From positions 1-60,150 of the forward strand of contig JALSPK010000021.1 of the NCBI GenBank assembly GCA_026986005.1: a stretch of 60,150 bases of DNA, written 5' to 3'. Source of the DNA: Saprospiraceae bacterium. GTDB lineage: Bacteria > Bacteroidota > Bacteroidia > Chitinophagales > Saprospiraceae. A program made the translations under genes and the position numbers. Positions 43,524 through 52,741 of the stretch are shown here, in pieces (position 1 is the first letter of the stretch; each line of letters starts with the position of its first letter). The notes beneath the pieces were generated by a model. That model was not told where the DNA came from and did not search any database. It worked only from the letters and a program-made list of their open reading frames with translations.

Positions 43524-45290
43524 TTATGAATCAATATGTAGATCAAATTGTTTTATAAAATCCACGATCAATGGATTCTTATTTACTAACAATTCATATT
43601 TCTCTTTTGTTGACAAAATTTTCTTTGTTTTTATTTCTTGATGATCCGGAAACTTTTTCAAATCAACAATAATCTCAATATCCAGTACCGGATTATAATG
43701 AATCTCTCTAATTCTACTCAATAATTGTTTTTCATCTGTCAATACATCTTTTGCCAGTTTAGTAGGCACATAGATTTTCAAATCACCTTTCACATCTTCA
43801 AAATCAAGTTCTTTCAATACATTGATAGTAATTTGTGAATTATGCTTATTTATCAATTCAAAAACAACATTTTTAATTAAATTTGTGTCAATTTCTATCG
43901 GTTCTTTTTTATCTGCCTCTTCTTTTTTGATCTGATCTATAAGTGCATTTAATCTAGGAACTTTAAAGGAGGAATTGGAAATAGATTTATTTTCTTTTAT
44001 TTTCTTAAGCTCTATTTTTTCTTCTTCATGGGAAGAAGAATCAGAGTGGACATTTCCCTGAATAGTAGATTTATTTTCTTTTTGCAGGCTCTTTTTTTTG
44101 TCATTATCTTTAGAAGTGGAAATTTTTGTTTCCGTATTTTGCTTTAGATTAGTCTTTTTTTTTTCAGGGACTCTATCCTCCCCTTTTAATATATCTTTTA
44201 AATGACACATTTTACTAAGAGTAATCTCAACATGTAATCTTTTATTTTGAGCCAATGGATATTGGTAATCGCATTGATTTAATATATTTAAAGCAGACAA
44301 TACGAAGTTTTTATCCACGAGATTGGATTGATTAATATATCTTGTTTTTAATTCTTCTCCCACCTCTAATAATATATGTGTTCTTGGATCTTTACTGATT
44401 AATAATTGTCTTAAATGCTCAGTTAATCCATTTATAAATAGATTTGCATCAAATCCTTCTCTAAGGACTTTACTGAAAAGAAGTAAAACACTTGACAAAT
44501 CACTTTGTAAAATATGGTCGGTTATTTTGAAAAAATAATCATAATCAAGTAAATTGAGATTTTGAAATACTTGTTTATATGTGATTGTACTATTTTCTGA
44601 TGAGCTCACTATTCTGTCAAATATGGACAAAGCATCTCTCATCGCACCATCTGCTTTGTTAGCAATAACATGAAGCGCCTCTTTTTCCGCGGTAATATTT
44701 TCTTTCTCACAAATAAGTTCCAGTTGCTTTACTATATCACTCACTTGAATGGCACGAAAGTCATATATCTGACATCTGGATAAAATCGTAGGTATTATTT
44801 TATGCTTTTCTGTGGTTGCGAGTATAAATATTACATGCTTTGGCGGTTCTTCCAAAGTTTTTAAAAATGCATTGAAAGCAGACTTAGAAAGCATATGTAC
44901 CTCATCAATAATAAATACCTTATAAGTTCCCTTTTGTGGTAAATACCGTACTTGTTCATCCACAAGCATACGGATATGATCTACGCTATTATTGGAAGCA
45001 GCATCAAGTTCAAAAATATTAAACGAAGCATTTCCATCAAAAGCCTTACAGGATTCACACTCGTTGCAAGCCGTGTTTTTGTCTATAGGGTTTTCACAAT
45101 TAACTACTTTTGCCAGTATCCGAGCACAAGTAGTTTTACCAACACCTCTAGGTCCGGTAAAGAGATAAGCCTGAGCTAACTGACCTTTGTGCAAAGCAGA
45201 TTTCAGTGTAGAAGTGACATGTTCTTGTCCTACCACTTCATCGAATGAACCCGGTCTGTATTTTCTAGCTGATACAATATATTCTCCCAT
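43524..45290 (-). CDS. dnaX: DNA polymerase III subunit gamma/tau
   Basis: About 588 residues from the ATG of 'MGEYIVSARKYRPGSF'. AAA+ clamp-loader ATPase: P-loop GPRGVGKTT, a zinc module with four cysteines (CENPIDKNTACNECESC), Walker B DEVHML and sensor 'ILSRCQIYDF'. Domain III then gives way to a low-complexity Lys/Glu/Ser linker (about 375-440) and a C-terminal tau-like domain. No programmed-frameshift signal is evident by eye. Confidence 0.95.
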   Translation of the reverse strand: MGEYIVSARKYRPGSFDEVVGQEHVTSTLKSALHKGQLAQAYLFTGPRGVGKTTCARILAKVVNCENPIDKNTACNECESCKAFDGNASFNIFELDAASNNSVDHIRMLVDEQVRYLPQKGTYKVFIIDEVHMLSKSAFNAFLKTLEEPPKHVIFILATTEKHKIIPTILSRCQIYDFRAIQVSDIVKQLELICEKENITAEKEALHVIANKADGAMRDALSIFDRIVSSSENSTITYKQVFQNLNLLDYDYFFKITDHILQSDLSSVLLLFSKVLREGFDANLFINGLTEHLRQLLISKDPRTHILLEVGEELKTRYINQSNLVDKNFVLSALNILNQCDYQYPLAQNKRLHVEITLSKMCHLKDILKGEDRVPEKKKTNLKQNTETKISTSKDNDKKKSLQKENKSTIQGNVHSDSSSHEEEKIELKKIKENKSISNSSFKVPRLNALIDQIKKEEADKKEPIEIDTNLIKNVVFELINKHNSQITINVLKELDFEDVKGDLKIYVPTKLAKDVLTDEKQLLSRIREIHYNPVLDIEIIVDLKKFPDHQEIKTKKILSTKEKYELLVNKNPLIVDFIKQFDLHIDS

Positions 45291-45375
45291 AATCAGCAAC
45301 AAAGATAAAGTATTAATTTGGAACGCAAAATTTATCTATCTGTGTTTTTTAAATTTATTTTATCTGTATAGTTAC

Positions 45376-45484
45376 TTACTTTATTCAAATTACTGATGCT
45401 AAGGCATCACTAATTCTCAGAAAGACAAAAATCTCATCAAAAATCTTTATTTTTCAAAAATCAAGCACTTTATAGACAGACACT
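45376..45484. mobile_element. Left-truncated copy of the AGTGTCTGTC element
   Basis: From TTACTTTATTCAAATTACTG to GACAGACACT it is nearly identical to the inner and right part of the copy at 34810-34971, including the TGATGC/GCATCA hairpin. The left terminal repeat is absent. Lies upstream of the iron-type transporter operon. Confidence 0.8.
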
Positions 45485-45546
45485 AATTTGAAACATCTAC
45501 AAATCAAAACTTGTCTGTTTTCATGTAGACACTAGTTATTTTTTTG

Positions 45547-45554
45547 TATTTTTG
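45547..45554 (+). promoter_or_regulatory. -7 promoter element of the ABC transporter operon
   Basis: TATTTTTG fits TANNTTTG and lies 18 bases before the ATG at 45573, the same spacing as in front of the S9 peptidase. The surrounding sequence is T-rich, so chance matches are easy. Confidence 0.4.
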
Positions 45555-45572
45555 ATTAATAAAAGATAAAAC

Positions 45573-46577
45573 ATGAAAAACATTTACTTTATTTCAATAC
45601 TTTTGATCATTATCACCCTTTTTGCATGCAATGATAATCCTAATACAATTGTAGTTTACACAACGATAGATCAAGTGTTTTCTCAACCGATATTGAATGA
45701 TTTTGAAAGCCAAACAGGAATAAATGTAAAAGCTGTTTATGATACTGAAGAGACCAAGTCAACAGGAATCTTAAATCGTCTAATAGCCGAAAAAGCTAAC
45801 CCCCAGTGTGATGTCTTTTGGAGTGGCGATCCGATTAGAACCATTGTTTTATTGAATCAAAATATTCTATATCCATATAAGTCAAAATCAGCAAAAGGAA
45901 TAAATCAATTATTTAAAGATAAGGATTATTATTGGACTGGATTTTCTGCACGAGCTAGAGTTTTGATTTACAACAAAGATTTACTTGGTGAAGAAGATGT
46001 GCCAAAATCTATTTTTGACTTGACTAAAGAAAAATATAAGGGAAAAGTAACATTAGCAAATCCCTTATTTGGCACCACCACTTTTCATTTGGCTGCATTG
46101 TTCACAGCACTCGGAGATGAAAGAGCTAAAGCTTTTTTGATGAATTTGAAAAAAAATGATATTGTCTTAGCCTCTAGCAATGGTGATGTGAAAAGACGTG
46201 TAGTCAAAGGAGAACAATACTGTGGATTGACAGATACCGATGATGCCAATGAGGCTATTAAAGAAGGCGCTAATATAGGAATTGTTTTTTTAGATCAGGA
46301 TGGAATTGGTAGTCTTATAGTCCCAAATACTTTAAGTTTAATCAAAAAAAATAAAATTTCAAACAATGCAAAAAAATTATTTGATTTTTTATTAAGTAAG
46401 GAGACAGAATCAAAATTGGCTGCTTCTTGCGCACAAATGCCATTGCACAAAGAAGTACCCATTCCCAAAGGCATGCTCTCCCTAGACAAAATAAATCCGA
46501 TGAAAATAGATTACAATACAACAGCAAATAAATTGAATAAGATACAAAAATACTTAAAAAATTGGGTTGAAAAATAA
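45573..46577 (+). CDS. ABC transporter substrate-binding lipoprotein (FbpA-like, iron type)
   Basis: 334 residues. Lipobox 'TLFAC' (Cys19). Periplasmic-binding-protein class 2 fold as in FbpA: 'IVVYTTIDQVFSQPILNDFE', 'CDVFWSGDPIRTI', 'TGFSARARVLIYNKD' and 'GLTDTDDANEAIKEG'. Members bind ferric iron, or in related families thiamine or phosphonates; the ligand tyrosines cannot be placed with certainty here. First gene of an operon with a fused permease and an ATPase. Confidence 0.83.
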   Translation: MKNIYFISILLIIITLFACNDNPNTIVVYTTIDQVFSQPILNDFESQTGINVKAVYDTEETKSTGILNRLIAEKANPQCDVFWSGDPIRTIVLLNQNILYPYKSKSAKGINQLFKDKDYYWTGFSARARVLIYNKDLLGEEDVPKSIFDLTKEKYKGKVTLANPLFGTTTFHLAALFTALGDERAKAFLMNLKKNDIVLASSNGDVKRRVVKGEQYCGLTDTDDANEAIKEGANIGIVFLDQDGIGSLIVPNTLSLIKKNKISNNAKKLFDFLLSKETESKLAASCAQMPLHKEVPIPKGMLSLDKINPMKIDYNTTANKLNKIQKYLKNWVEK

Positions 46578-46602
46578 TTCAAAACGGCATTGCCTCTCAA
46601 CT

Positions 46603-48174
46603 ATGATAAGACAACAAAATATAAGAATTATTTATCTGGTAACTTTGATTTTGCTTGTATTATTTATCGTTTTACCTATTGTCAATGTGCTTGGGTTAAC
46701 TTTTTTTGGTGTTGGATTTAGTGAAAATTTTAAGGAACTTAATAACGATCTGCTGAGTCTATTATTCAAAAGCTCATTGCTTGCATTATCAGTTGCTTTT
46801 TTCTCTACAATATCGGGAGTGATTCTAGGATTTATTCTTTATAAAACGAATGTCAAATACAGAAACTTTTTCAAATTATTAATACTTATTCCATTATTTA
46901 TTTCTCCTTACATTCTTGCGATAGCATGGAAGGATTTGTCTTTTTTTGTGTTTAATAGTATCGAGTATGATATATATAAAAAGTATTCTTATTTTGCTAT
47001 AATATTGGTTCACAGCACTATCTATATTCCGCTATCAATACTTATTATTGGCTCAAGTATGACAAATATCTCAAAGCAATTGGAGGAATCAGCTCTTTTG
47101 ATGACTGATTTTCCAAATGTCTTTTTCAAAATACTAATACCTTTGATAAAACCGGCTATTTTATCGTCATTTGTCCTGATTTTTATTTTTAGCATTTCAG
47201 AGTTTTCTGTTCCATCATATTTTGGCATAAGGGTATATACAACAGAAATATTTACGCAGTTCTCTGCATTTTACAATCATGGATTAGCTGTACTTCAATC
47301 CGTTTTATTGATAGTACTTTGTATGATTTTATTGTTATCTGAAAAAAAGCATATTTCAGAATCCACGTTTTTATCAGTTGGGACAAAGGGAAAGGAAGCA
47401 AAGATTTATGATTCTAATAGACTAAATATAATAGGATTTTGGATAATGATAACGGTGGTTTTTATTATGATATGCCTTCCCGTCATAGTTTTAATTTTAC
47501 ATTCATTTGTTGATGGTTTAGATGAATTTGTAAAAGCCTTCAATCTTTTGTTGCCCTCATTTGGCAATTCAATATTACTGGCTCTACTTGGGGCTGTTTG
47601 TACGGTTGTTATAGGTTTTGTTGCTGCCTATTACTCAGTGAGATATAATCAAAACACAATAGATAGAATTCTGTTATTTACTTTCGCGATTCCATCTATT
47701 ATATTGGGTATAGCATTGATTAAATTTTATAACAAACCCTACCTTAATTTTATTTATTCAGGGCTTGGAATAATAATACTCGGCTATATCGGTAAATATA
47801 GCTTTATATCAGCTAAAATAATCCGTAATTCATTAAAACAAATTCCAAAATCAATGGAAGATGCAGCAAAAATACAGGGAGTAGGATATATAAAAAGGAT
47901 ACTAAAAATCGTTATCCCACTAATTTTTCCTGCTATTTATGCGGCTTTTATCATTAATTTTCTTTTTTGTCTTGGCGATCTTGGGACTACAATTATGGTA
48001 TATCCACCCGGGACGGAGATTATGCCTATAAAGGTATTTACCATTATGGCAAATGCACCTGATTCACTAACAAGTTCTATGGCGTTGATTGTATTTATAT
48101 TTACTATCTTGCTTATTTCAATTTTGTTTTATACTTTTAAAAAAATATTAACCGAATACAATGTCAATTATTAA
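46603..48174 (+). CDS. ABC transporter permease, fused double-domain (FbpB-like)
   Basis: About 523 residues from ATG 46603; an in-frame TTG at 46567 would overlap the binding-protein gene. Two MetI-type permease halves with about twelve membrane helices. The coupling-loop motifs are 'EESALLMTDFPNVFFKILIP' in the first half and 'EDAAKIQGVGYIKRI' followed by 'LKIVIPLI' in the second. Two fused halves are usual for FbpB/ThiP-type iron and thiamine systems. Overlaps the ATPase gene by 14 bp. Confidence 0.88.
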   Translation: MIRQQNIRIIYLVTLILLVLFIVLPIVNVLGLTFFGVGFSENFKELNNDLLSLLFKSSLLALSVAFFSTISGVILGFILYKTNVKYRNFFKLLILIPLFISPYILAIAWKDLSFFVFNSIEYDIYKKYSYFAIILVHSTIYIPLSILIIGSSMTNISKQLEESALLMTDFPNVFFKILIPLIKPAILSSFVLIFIFSISEFSVPSYFGIRVYTTEIFTQFSAFYNHGLAVLQSVLLIVLCMILLLSEKKHISESTFLSVGTKGKEAKIYDSNRLNIIGFWIMITVVFIMICLPVIVLILHSFVDGLDEFVKAFNLLLPSFGNSILLALLGAVCTVVIGFVAAYYSVRYNQNTIDRILLFTFAIPSIILGIALIKFYNKPYLNFIYSGLGIIILGYIGKYSFISAKIIRNSLKQIPKSMEDAAKIQGVGYIKRILKIVIPLIFPAIYAAFIINFLFCLGDLGTTIMVYPPGTEIMPIKVFTIMANAPDSLTSSMALIVFIFTILLISILFYTFKKILTEYNVNY

Positions 48175-48877
48175 ATTAAATAATATTACTCATTCTTACT
48201 CCAATGCAATGATATTAAATAATCTGTTTTTAGAGTTTGAAAAAAATAAAGTTACTTACATCTTGGGTGAGTCAGGTAGTGGTAAAACAACGATATTAAG
48301 ACTTATTGCCGGTTTGGAAATTCCGCAAAAAGGCAGTATATTTATTAATAATAGGATAGTAACAAAAGGCGAAACTATTATTGTTCAACCTGAAAAAAGA
48401 GAAATTGGTTTTATATTTCAAGACTTGGCGCTTTGGCCTCATTTTACAGTTTATGAAAATATTGCATTTGGACTAAAGCAAAGAGGGAAGAAACATATTG
48501 AAGAAACTGTTTTTGAAATACTTGAATTTTTTGGTTTAACAGATTATTCAAAAAAGTTTCCTCATCAAATGTCAGGAGGACAGCAACAAATGATTGCAAT
48601 AGCACGAGCTTTGGTTTTAAAACCCACAATATTGTTGATGGACGAGCCTTTGGCCAGCCTTGATGTAAAATCAAAAAGGAAAATTTTAAAGTTTATTTCT
48701 TTATTAATGAAAAAATACAATTTAACTATTATTTATGTTACGCACGATCATAGAGAAGCCCTGAAGTATGCAGATAATATTGCTGTCATCAATAAGGGTA
48801 TATTACAAGAATCGGGTAGTGTAGAACAAATAAAGAACTCTAAAAATGAATTTGTAAAATATTTTTTAGAATATTAA
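48161..48877 (+). CDS. ABC transporter ATP-binding protein (FbpC-like)
   Basis: 238 residues. Walker A GESGSGKTT, Q-loop 'FIFQDLALWPHFTVYENI', signature 'MSGGQQQMIAIARAL', Walker B 'ILLMDEPLASLD', H-loop 'YVTHDHREAL'. It is shorter than typical FbpC/PotA ATPases (about 350) because the C-terminal TOBE domain is missing. Energises the permease just upstream. Confidence 0.92.
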   Translation: MSIIKLNNITHSYSNAMILNNLFLEFEKNKVTYILGESGSGKTTILRLIAGLEIPQKGSIFINNRIVTKGETIIVQPEKREIGFIFQDLALWPHFTVYENIAFGLKQRGKKHIEETVFEILEFFGLTDYSKKFPHQMSGGQQQMIAIARALVLKPTILLMDEPLASLDVKSKRKILKFISLLMKKYNLTIIYVTHDHREALKYADNIAVINKGILQESGSVEQIKNSKNEFVKYFLEY

Positions 48878-48937
48878 AATAATAGATTGCTTTATCAACA
48901 AAAATATTATAATTTAGCATCAATAAAACTTATTAAA

Positions 48938-49648
48938 ATGAAAACATCCTTAATATTTTTGATCAGTATTCTTTTTTTTTACAATTGTAAACCGATAAAA
49001 CCTACTGAAAATAACAAATCAGCAACCAACCAAGTTAGGAAGAATTTTGAATCAAAATATGATACATTATTTGATTTTGAGAATAATGAAAAAGGAAAAC
49101 TTCCGGTCGGATGGTCACAGTATTTTACCGGACGCGGTAAGATTACTGATTGGAAAATCGTAGATGACAAAGGGAATAAGGTCTTAGCTCAACTTTCTCA
49201 GGATAGGCCAAATTATCATTTTAATGATATTGTTTTTGATGATTTAAGCATTAAAAATATTGAATTGGAAGTAAGGATGAAAGGGGTCGATGGCGATATG
49301 GATCAAGGAGGAGGTTTCATTTGGCGATTTACTGACAAGAACAATTACTATGTGGTAAGAGCCAATCCACTTGAAGATAATGTAGTGCTCTACAAAGTGA
49401 AAAACGGCAGAAGAACAGATTTACCTGTTGTGGGCAAAGGTAGGACTTATGGGGTTGATGTCAGTCCTTTAGGGCATGGATGGAATAAATTGGGCTTGGT
49501 TGTTCAAGATGATTTGTTCTCTGTATTTCTTAATGGAAATGAGATTTTCCAGGTAAAAGATAATACTTTTACCAAAGCAGGGAAAATTGGCTTGTGGACA
49601 AAAGCAGATGCTGTTACTTATTTTGATGACTTTAGAGTGAAATATTGA
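48938..49648 (+). CDS. Lipoprotein with LamG/DUF1080-like beta-sandwich
   Basis: About 236 residues. ATG 48938 gives a signal peptide with lipobox 'FYNC'. The rest is a single jelly-roll resembling the family of 3-keto-disaccharide hydrolase/DUF1080 and concanavalin-like proteins ('FDFENNEKGKLPVGWSQYFTG', in part; 'GGGFIWRFTDKNNYYVVRAN'; 'GKIGLWTKADAVTYFDDF'). Probably binds or hydrolyses a sugar derivative in the envelope. It follows the ABC operon by 60 bp, but no functional link to iron uptake can be shown. Confidence 0.75.
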   Translation: MKTSLIFLISILFFYNCKPIKPTENNKSATNQVRKNFESKYDTLFDFENNEKGKLPVGWSQYFTGRGKITDWKIVDDKGNKVLAQLSQDRPNYHFNDIVFDDLSIKNIELEVRMKGVDGDMDQGGGFIWRFTDKNNYYVVRANPLEDNVVLYKVKNGRRTDLPVVGKGRTYGVDVSPLGHGWNKLGLVVQDDLFSVFLNGNEIFQVKDNTFTKAGKIGLWTKADAVTYFDDFRVKY

Positions 49649-49675
49649 ATGTCTGCTGATAAGATCTTTTGTAAA

Positions 49676-49708
49676 AAAGGAGTTACCAAACTACATGATA
49701 ACCCCTTT
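49676..49708 (-). terminator. Terminator after dodecin gene
   Basis: On the minus strand AAAGGGGTTA / TAACTCCTTT (one G-U pair) followed by TTTT. It lies between the convergent lipoprotein and dodecin genes and may serve both. Confidence 0.65.
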
Positions 49709-49729
49709 CATATTTTAACGTGATAATAG

Positions 49730-49930
49730 TTATTTCACTTCAAAAGTGACTTTAACATTCACTCTATAAGCGTCCACTTTCCCTTTCTTTACAACCACGC
49801 TTTGACTTTGTACATATGCTGATTTTACACCTTTTACACTTCCGCTTGCTTTTTCAACAGCTTTTTTTGTAGCGTCTTCCCAACTTGTTTTTGAATCTGC
49901 CATGATTTCAATTACTTTCATTATTGCCAT
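49730..49930 (-). CDS. Dodecin, flavin-binding protein
   Basis: 66 residues, the normal dodecin length. 'VIEIMADSKTSWEDATKKAV' includes the Trp that stacks on flavin in archaeal-type dodecins; 'VKGVKSAYVQSQSVVVKKGK' and 'YRVNVKVTFEVK' complete the beta-alpha-beta-beta fold. Dodecins form hollow dodecamers that store or buffer flavins. Single gene. Confidence 0.92.
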   Translation of the reverse strand: MAIMKVIEIMADSKTSWEDATKKAVEKASGSVKGVKSAYVQSQSVVVKKGKVDAYRVNVKVTFEVK

Positions 49931-49997
49931 AATATCTCTTTTTTTTATTGAAGTTATTTGTTTTTTTAAATAAACTTCTTTGTTAATAAATACATTT

Positions 49998-50082
49998 AGT
50001 GTCTGTCTATAAAGTGCTTGATTTTTGAAAACAAAGATTTTAATAATATTTTTAAATTTTAATGACTTTATAGACAGACACT
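49998..50082. mobile_element. Complete short copy of the AGTGTCTGTC element
   Basis: 85 bp with ends AGTGTCTGTC / GACAGACACT and a 4-bp direct repeat ATTT on each side (49994-49997, 50083-50086). It is inverted relative to the 34810 copy (its left half reads AGTGCTTGATTTTTG) and has lost the middle, including the TGATGC hairpin. Lies 40 bp upstream of the promoter of the next gene. Confidence 0.85.
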
Positions 50083-50121
50083 ATTTAGACATATATAACA
50101 GCGATAGTCACGCAAATTGTT

Positions 50122-50129
50122 TATATTTG
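50122..50129 (+). promoter_or_regulatory. -7 promoter element of the T9SS CxxCH protein gene
   Basis: TATATTTG matches TANNTTTG and lies 18 bases before ATG 50148, supporting that start over an in-frame ATG at 50025 inside the mobile element. Confidence 0.55.
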
Positions 50130-50147
50130 TCACAAAAATTGCAACAA

Positions 50148-51392
50148 ATGTCACGTTCAATACTTTTTATTGCTATAATATCATCAATTTTATTCATAAA
50201 TTATTATGCTAATCCACCGGATGGCTATACAGGAGCTCCAATAAATGACGAATATTCTTGCACTATCTGTCATCAGATTAGTTCTATTAGTCCATATGGT
50301 TATTCGGAAGTCAAAGGTTTTCCTTCAATAATACTACCTGGGCAAGATTATAATATTGAAGTTGTGGTAAAAAGCGATGATTCAAGAGCAAAATATACAA
50401 ATTTTCAACTGATGGTAGTTGACAAAGACAAAAGTGTTGGGAAATTATCAAAATCATTGCAAAATGTAAATATATCAAAATATAAAAATAGAGAATATGC
50501 GGAAAGCAAACCGGCTATTAAGATAAAAAATGGATATGCTTCATTTGAATTTAATTGGAAAGCACCAAACACGGGCGACAACAAGATTTTAACACTATAT
50601 TACACCACAATAATAGCAAATGGAGATGGCTCTTTTGCCGGAGATAGAGTTTTTGAGTCAAAAGCTATTGGAGTGATTGGTAGTTCACTTGATATATCGA
50701 TTGAAGATCAACAAAATAACTTATGTCCGGATGATAGTTCGGCATTTGTAAAAATAACCGCTGAAGGTGGTCAAGCACCATATTCTTTTCTTTGGTCAAA
50801 TAATGAATCATCACAAGAAATATACAATTTGAAATCAGGTGAATATTTTGTAACAGTGACCGATAAAAACGGTTTGTTGGGTGTGAAAACTATAAAAATC
50901 ACAAATCCGAAAAAACTTGAAATATCTTCTATTATTAAACAGGATATTGACTCTGGTCACAAAGGTTCTATTTCAGTATCAGTGACAGGAGGTTCCGGGC
51001 AGTATTCATACAGATGGTTTAAAAATGATGAAGTTTTTTCTACAGATAGTAATATTAACAATTTGGATAAAGGCTGTTACAAAGTTGAGGTTAAGGATAG
51101 TTGTGAATCAATCGTTGATTCAACTATTTGCCTGATGGATTTTAGTGCTGTTATTGATAATGACTTTAATGATATATTAAGTATATACCCCAATCCTGTA
51201 AGTGATGTTTTAGTATTAAAATGCGATAAAGGTCATCAGGAGAGGTACAAAATAATAGATGTACATGGAAAAATAGTCATGAAAAGCAATAGGAACAGAA
51301 TTGATGTGTCAGTATTATCTCCGGGTTTATATTTCCTTGTTTTGGAATCCAAGGATTACAGAATTGTTAAAAGATTTATATTGGAAAGATGA
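50148..51392 (+). CDS. T9SS-secreted protein with choice-of-anchor V (CxxCH) and SprB-like repeats
   Basis: About 414 residues from ATG 50148. The signal peptide is followed at once by 'NPPDGYTGAPINDEYSCTICH', given here up to the CxxCH motif, which is the start of a choice-of-anchor V domain (about 20-190). Two SprB-like Ig repeats follow ('GGQAPYSFLWSNNESSQEI', 'VTGGSGQYSYRWF'), then a T9SS domain (LSIYPNPVSD ... KRFILER). CxxCH could hold a c-type haem. The predicted place is the cell surface. Confidence 0.82.
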   Translation: MSRSILFIAIISSILFINYYANPPDGYTGAPINDEYSCTICHQISSISPYGYSEVKGFPSIILPGQDYNIEVVVKSDDSRAKYTNFQLMVVDKDKSVGKLSKSLQNVNISKYKNREYAESKPAIKIKNGYASFEFNWKAPNTGDNKILTLYYTTIIANGDGSFAGDRVFESKAIGVIGSSLDISIEDQQNNLCPDDSSAFVKITAEGGQAPYSFLWSNNESSQEIYNLKSGEYFVTVTDKNGLLGVKTIKITNPKKLEISSIIKQDIDSGHKGSISVSVTGGSGQYSYRWFKNDEVFSTDSNINNLDKGCYKVEVKDSCESIVDSTICLMDFSAVIDNDFNDILSIYPNPVSDVLVLKCDKGHQERYKIIDVHGKIVMKSNRNRIDVSVLSPGLYFLVLESKDYRIVKRFILER

Positions 51393-51399
51393 TTTGGTA

Positions 51400-51747
51400 T
51401 TACTCTTTCCTAAGGTCAAAGAATTTATCACCCAAAACCGGATATCTTTTATAAAGCCATTTGGAAAGCCCGTCTTCGAGATTTGACACATTGATAAAAC
51501 CTTTATTTAGTAACATTTTAGAGATCTTAGCACCTGTCTTACCATATGATGAAGCCACAATAATAGGTCTATCCCTTGGAATTTCGTTATATCTACCATG
51601 TATTTCACTATAAGGTATATGCAGAATATGAGGGACATCAAACTTTACCTTGTCAAATTCATCATTTTCTCTAATGTCCAGTAATAAATTATCATCCATC
51701 AAAGCTTTGTATGATGAACCTGTACAATATTGCTTAACTTTATGCAT
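51400..51747 (-). CDS. Rhodanese-like domain protein lacking the catalytic cysteine
   Basis: About 115 residues from ATG 51747. Rhodanese fold: 'NLLLDIRENDEFDKVKFDVPH', given in part, and 'ALMDDN', 'GLSKWLYKRYPV'. The active-site loop, normally 'VYCxSGxRS', reads 'IIVASSYGKTGAK', so Ser replaces the sulfur-carrying Cys. Probably a binding or regulatory domain, not a sulfurtransferase. Its start overlaps the end of the YheT-like hydrolase gene by 8 bp, so the two are co-translated. Confidence 0.83.
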   Translation of the reverse strand: MHKVKQYCTGSSYKALMDDNLLLDIRENDEFDKVKFDVPHILHIPYSEIHGRYNEIPRDRPIIVASSYGKTGAKISKMLLNKGFINVSNLEDGLSKWLYKRYPVLGDKFFDLRKE

Positions 51748-52681
51748 TTTCAATAAATTTTAAAATCCTTTTTTCAAGCCAAAAATTCTTTTTATGGTTA
51801 AAGGAAACATTGAATCCAACATGTCCTCCATATATTGGAACCTCAAGTGTAAAATATTTATTTAACTTTGCTTCTTCATATGGATAACAACCTTTTCCTA
51901 AAAATGTGTCATCAGAGGCGTTAATCAGCAAAGATGGTATTCTGATCGAAGTCAGAAACTGCTTACTTGAGTTTTTAACCCAATAGTCTTCAGCATCTTT
52001 AAACCCATGTGCAACTGATGTATAAATATCATCAAACCGATTAAAGTTATTAATGCTATTTATCGTTGTCATATCAATATCAATTCCAAATCTGATAACA
52101 CGTTCTTTTAGCTTTGTTTTCATTTCTTTCATAAACATATAATTGTACAAAAAGTTCTTTGTCTTAGCCAATTCAACAGATGAGCTTTTTAGATCAACCG
52201 GTACAGATACTCCGATAGATTTTTTTATACTTCTGTTAATTGTGTTACTCTTCTCTCCTGTATATTTCATGACTATATTACCACCAAGGCTATATCCTAA
52301 CAGATAGATTATATCATATTTTTTTGAAATAAAATCAACGACTAAGTCCAAATCATCGGTTTTACCACTATGATATGAGCTATAAAGTTTGTTTGATTCA
52401 CCGCTACATCCTCTCATGTTCATAGCACAAACATCAAAACCATTTTTATTAAAAAATTCTGTATTGGAAAGTATATATTTTGATTTGGAACTACCTTCAA
52501 GGCCGTGAACTATTATAAAAATCTTATTTGAATCTACGGTAGAAATATCAATATCAATAAAATCTTCATCATCAGTAATAAGTCTTTTTCTTTTGTACAA
52601 TACCCTATAAGAAGTAAATGCTTTTCTATAAATGGTATTAAAATGAGCATTTCTAAAAGGTAAAATCGGTTGATAAATCAT
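51740..52681 (-). CDS. YheT-family alpha/beta hydrolase
   Basis: 313 residues. 'FIIVHGLEGSSKSKY' (oxyanion loop), nucleophile elbow 'LLGYSLGGNIVMKY' with Ser, acid region 'LINASDDTFLG', and 'YGGHVGF' with the catalytic His. This is the YheT/ABHD1-3 layout, a family with esterase or lipase activity and unclear substrates. Upstream partner of the rhodanese-like gene. Confidence 0.9.
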   Translation of the reverse strand: MIYQPILPFRNAHFNTIYRKAFTSYRVLYKRKRLITDDEDFIDIDISTVDSNKIFIIVHGLEGSSKSKYILSNTEFFNKNGFDVCAMNMRGCSGESNKLYSSYHSGKTDDLDLVVDFISKKYDIIYLLGYSLGGNIVMKYTGEKSNTINRSIKKSIGVSVPVDLKSSSVELAKTKNFLYNYMFMKEMKTKLKERVIRFGIDIDMTTINSINNFNRFDDIYTSVAHGFKDAEDYWVKNSSKQFLTSIRIPSLLINASDDTFLGKGCYPYEEAKLNKYFTLEVPIYGGHVGFNVSFNHKKNFWLEKRILKFIENA

Positions 52682-52741
52682 AAATATCTATAAAATTAAC
52701 ATAGTTTTAAAATTCAACGGTTATAATACAGGTACTAAATA

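Noticed and set aside
50025-50147. Longer N-terminus for the T9SS CxxCH protein starting at 50025
   Set aside because: That start lies inside the mobile element and upstream of the promoter; the signal peptide begins at 50148.
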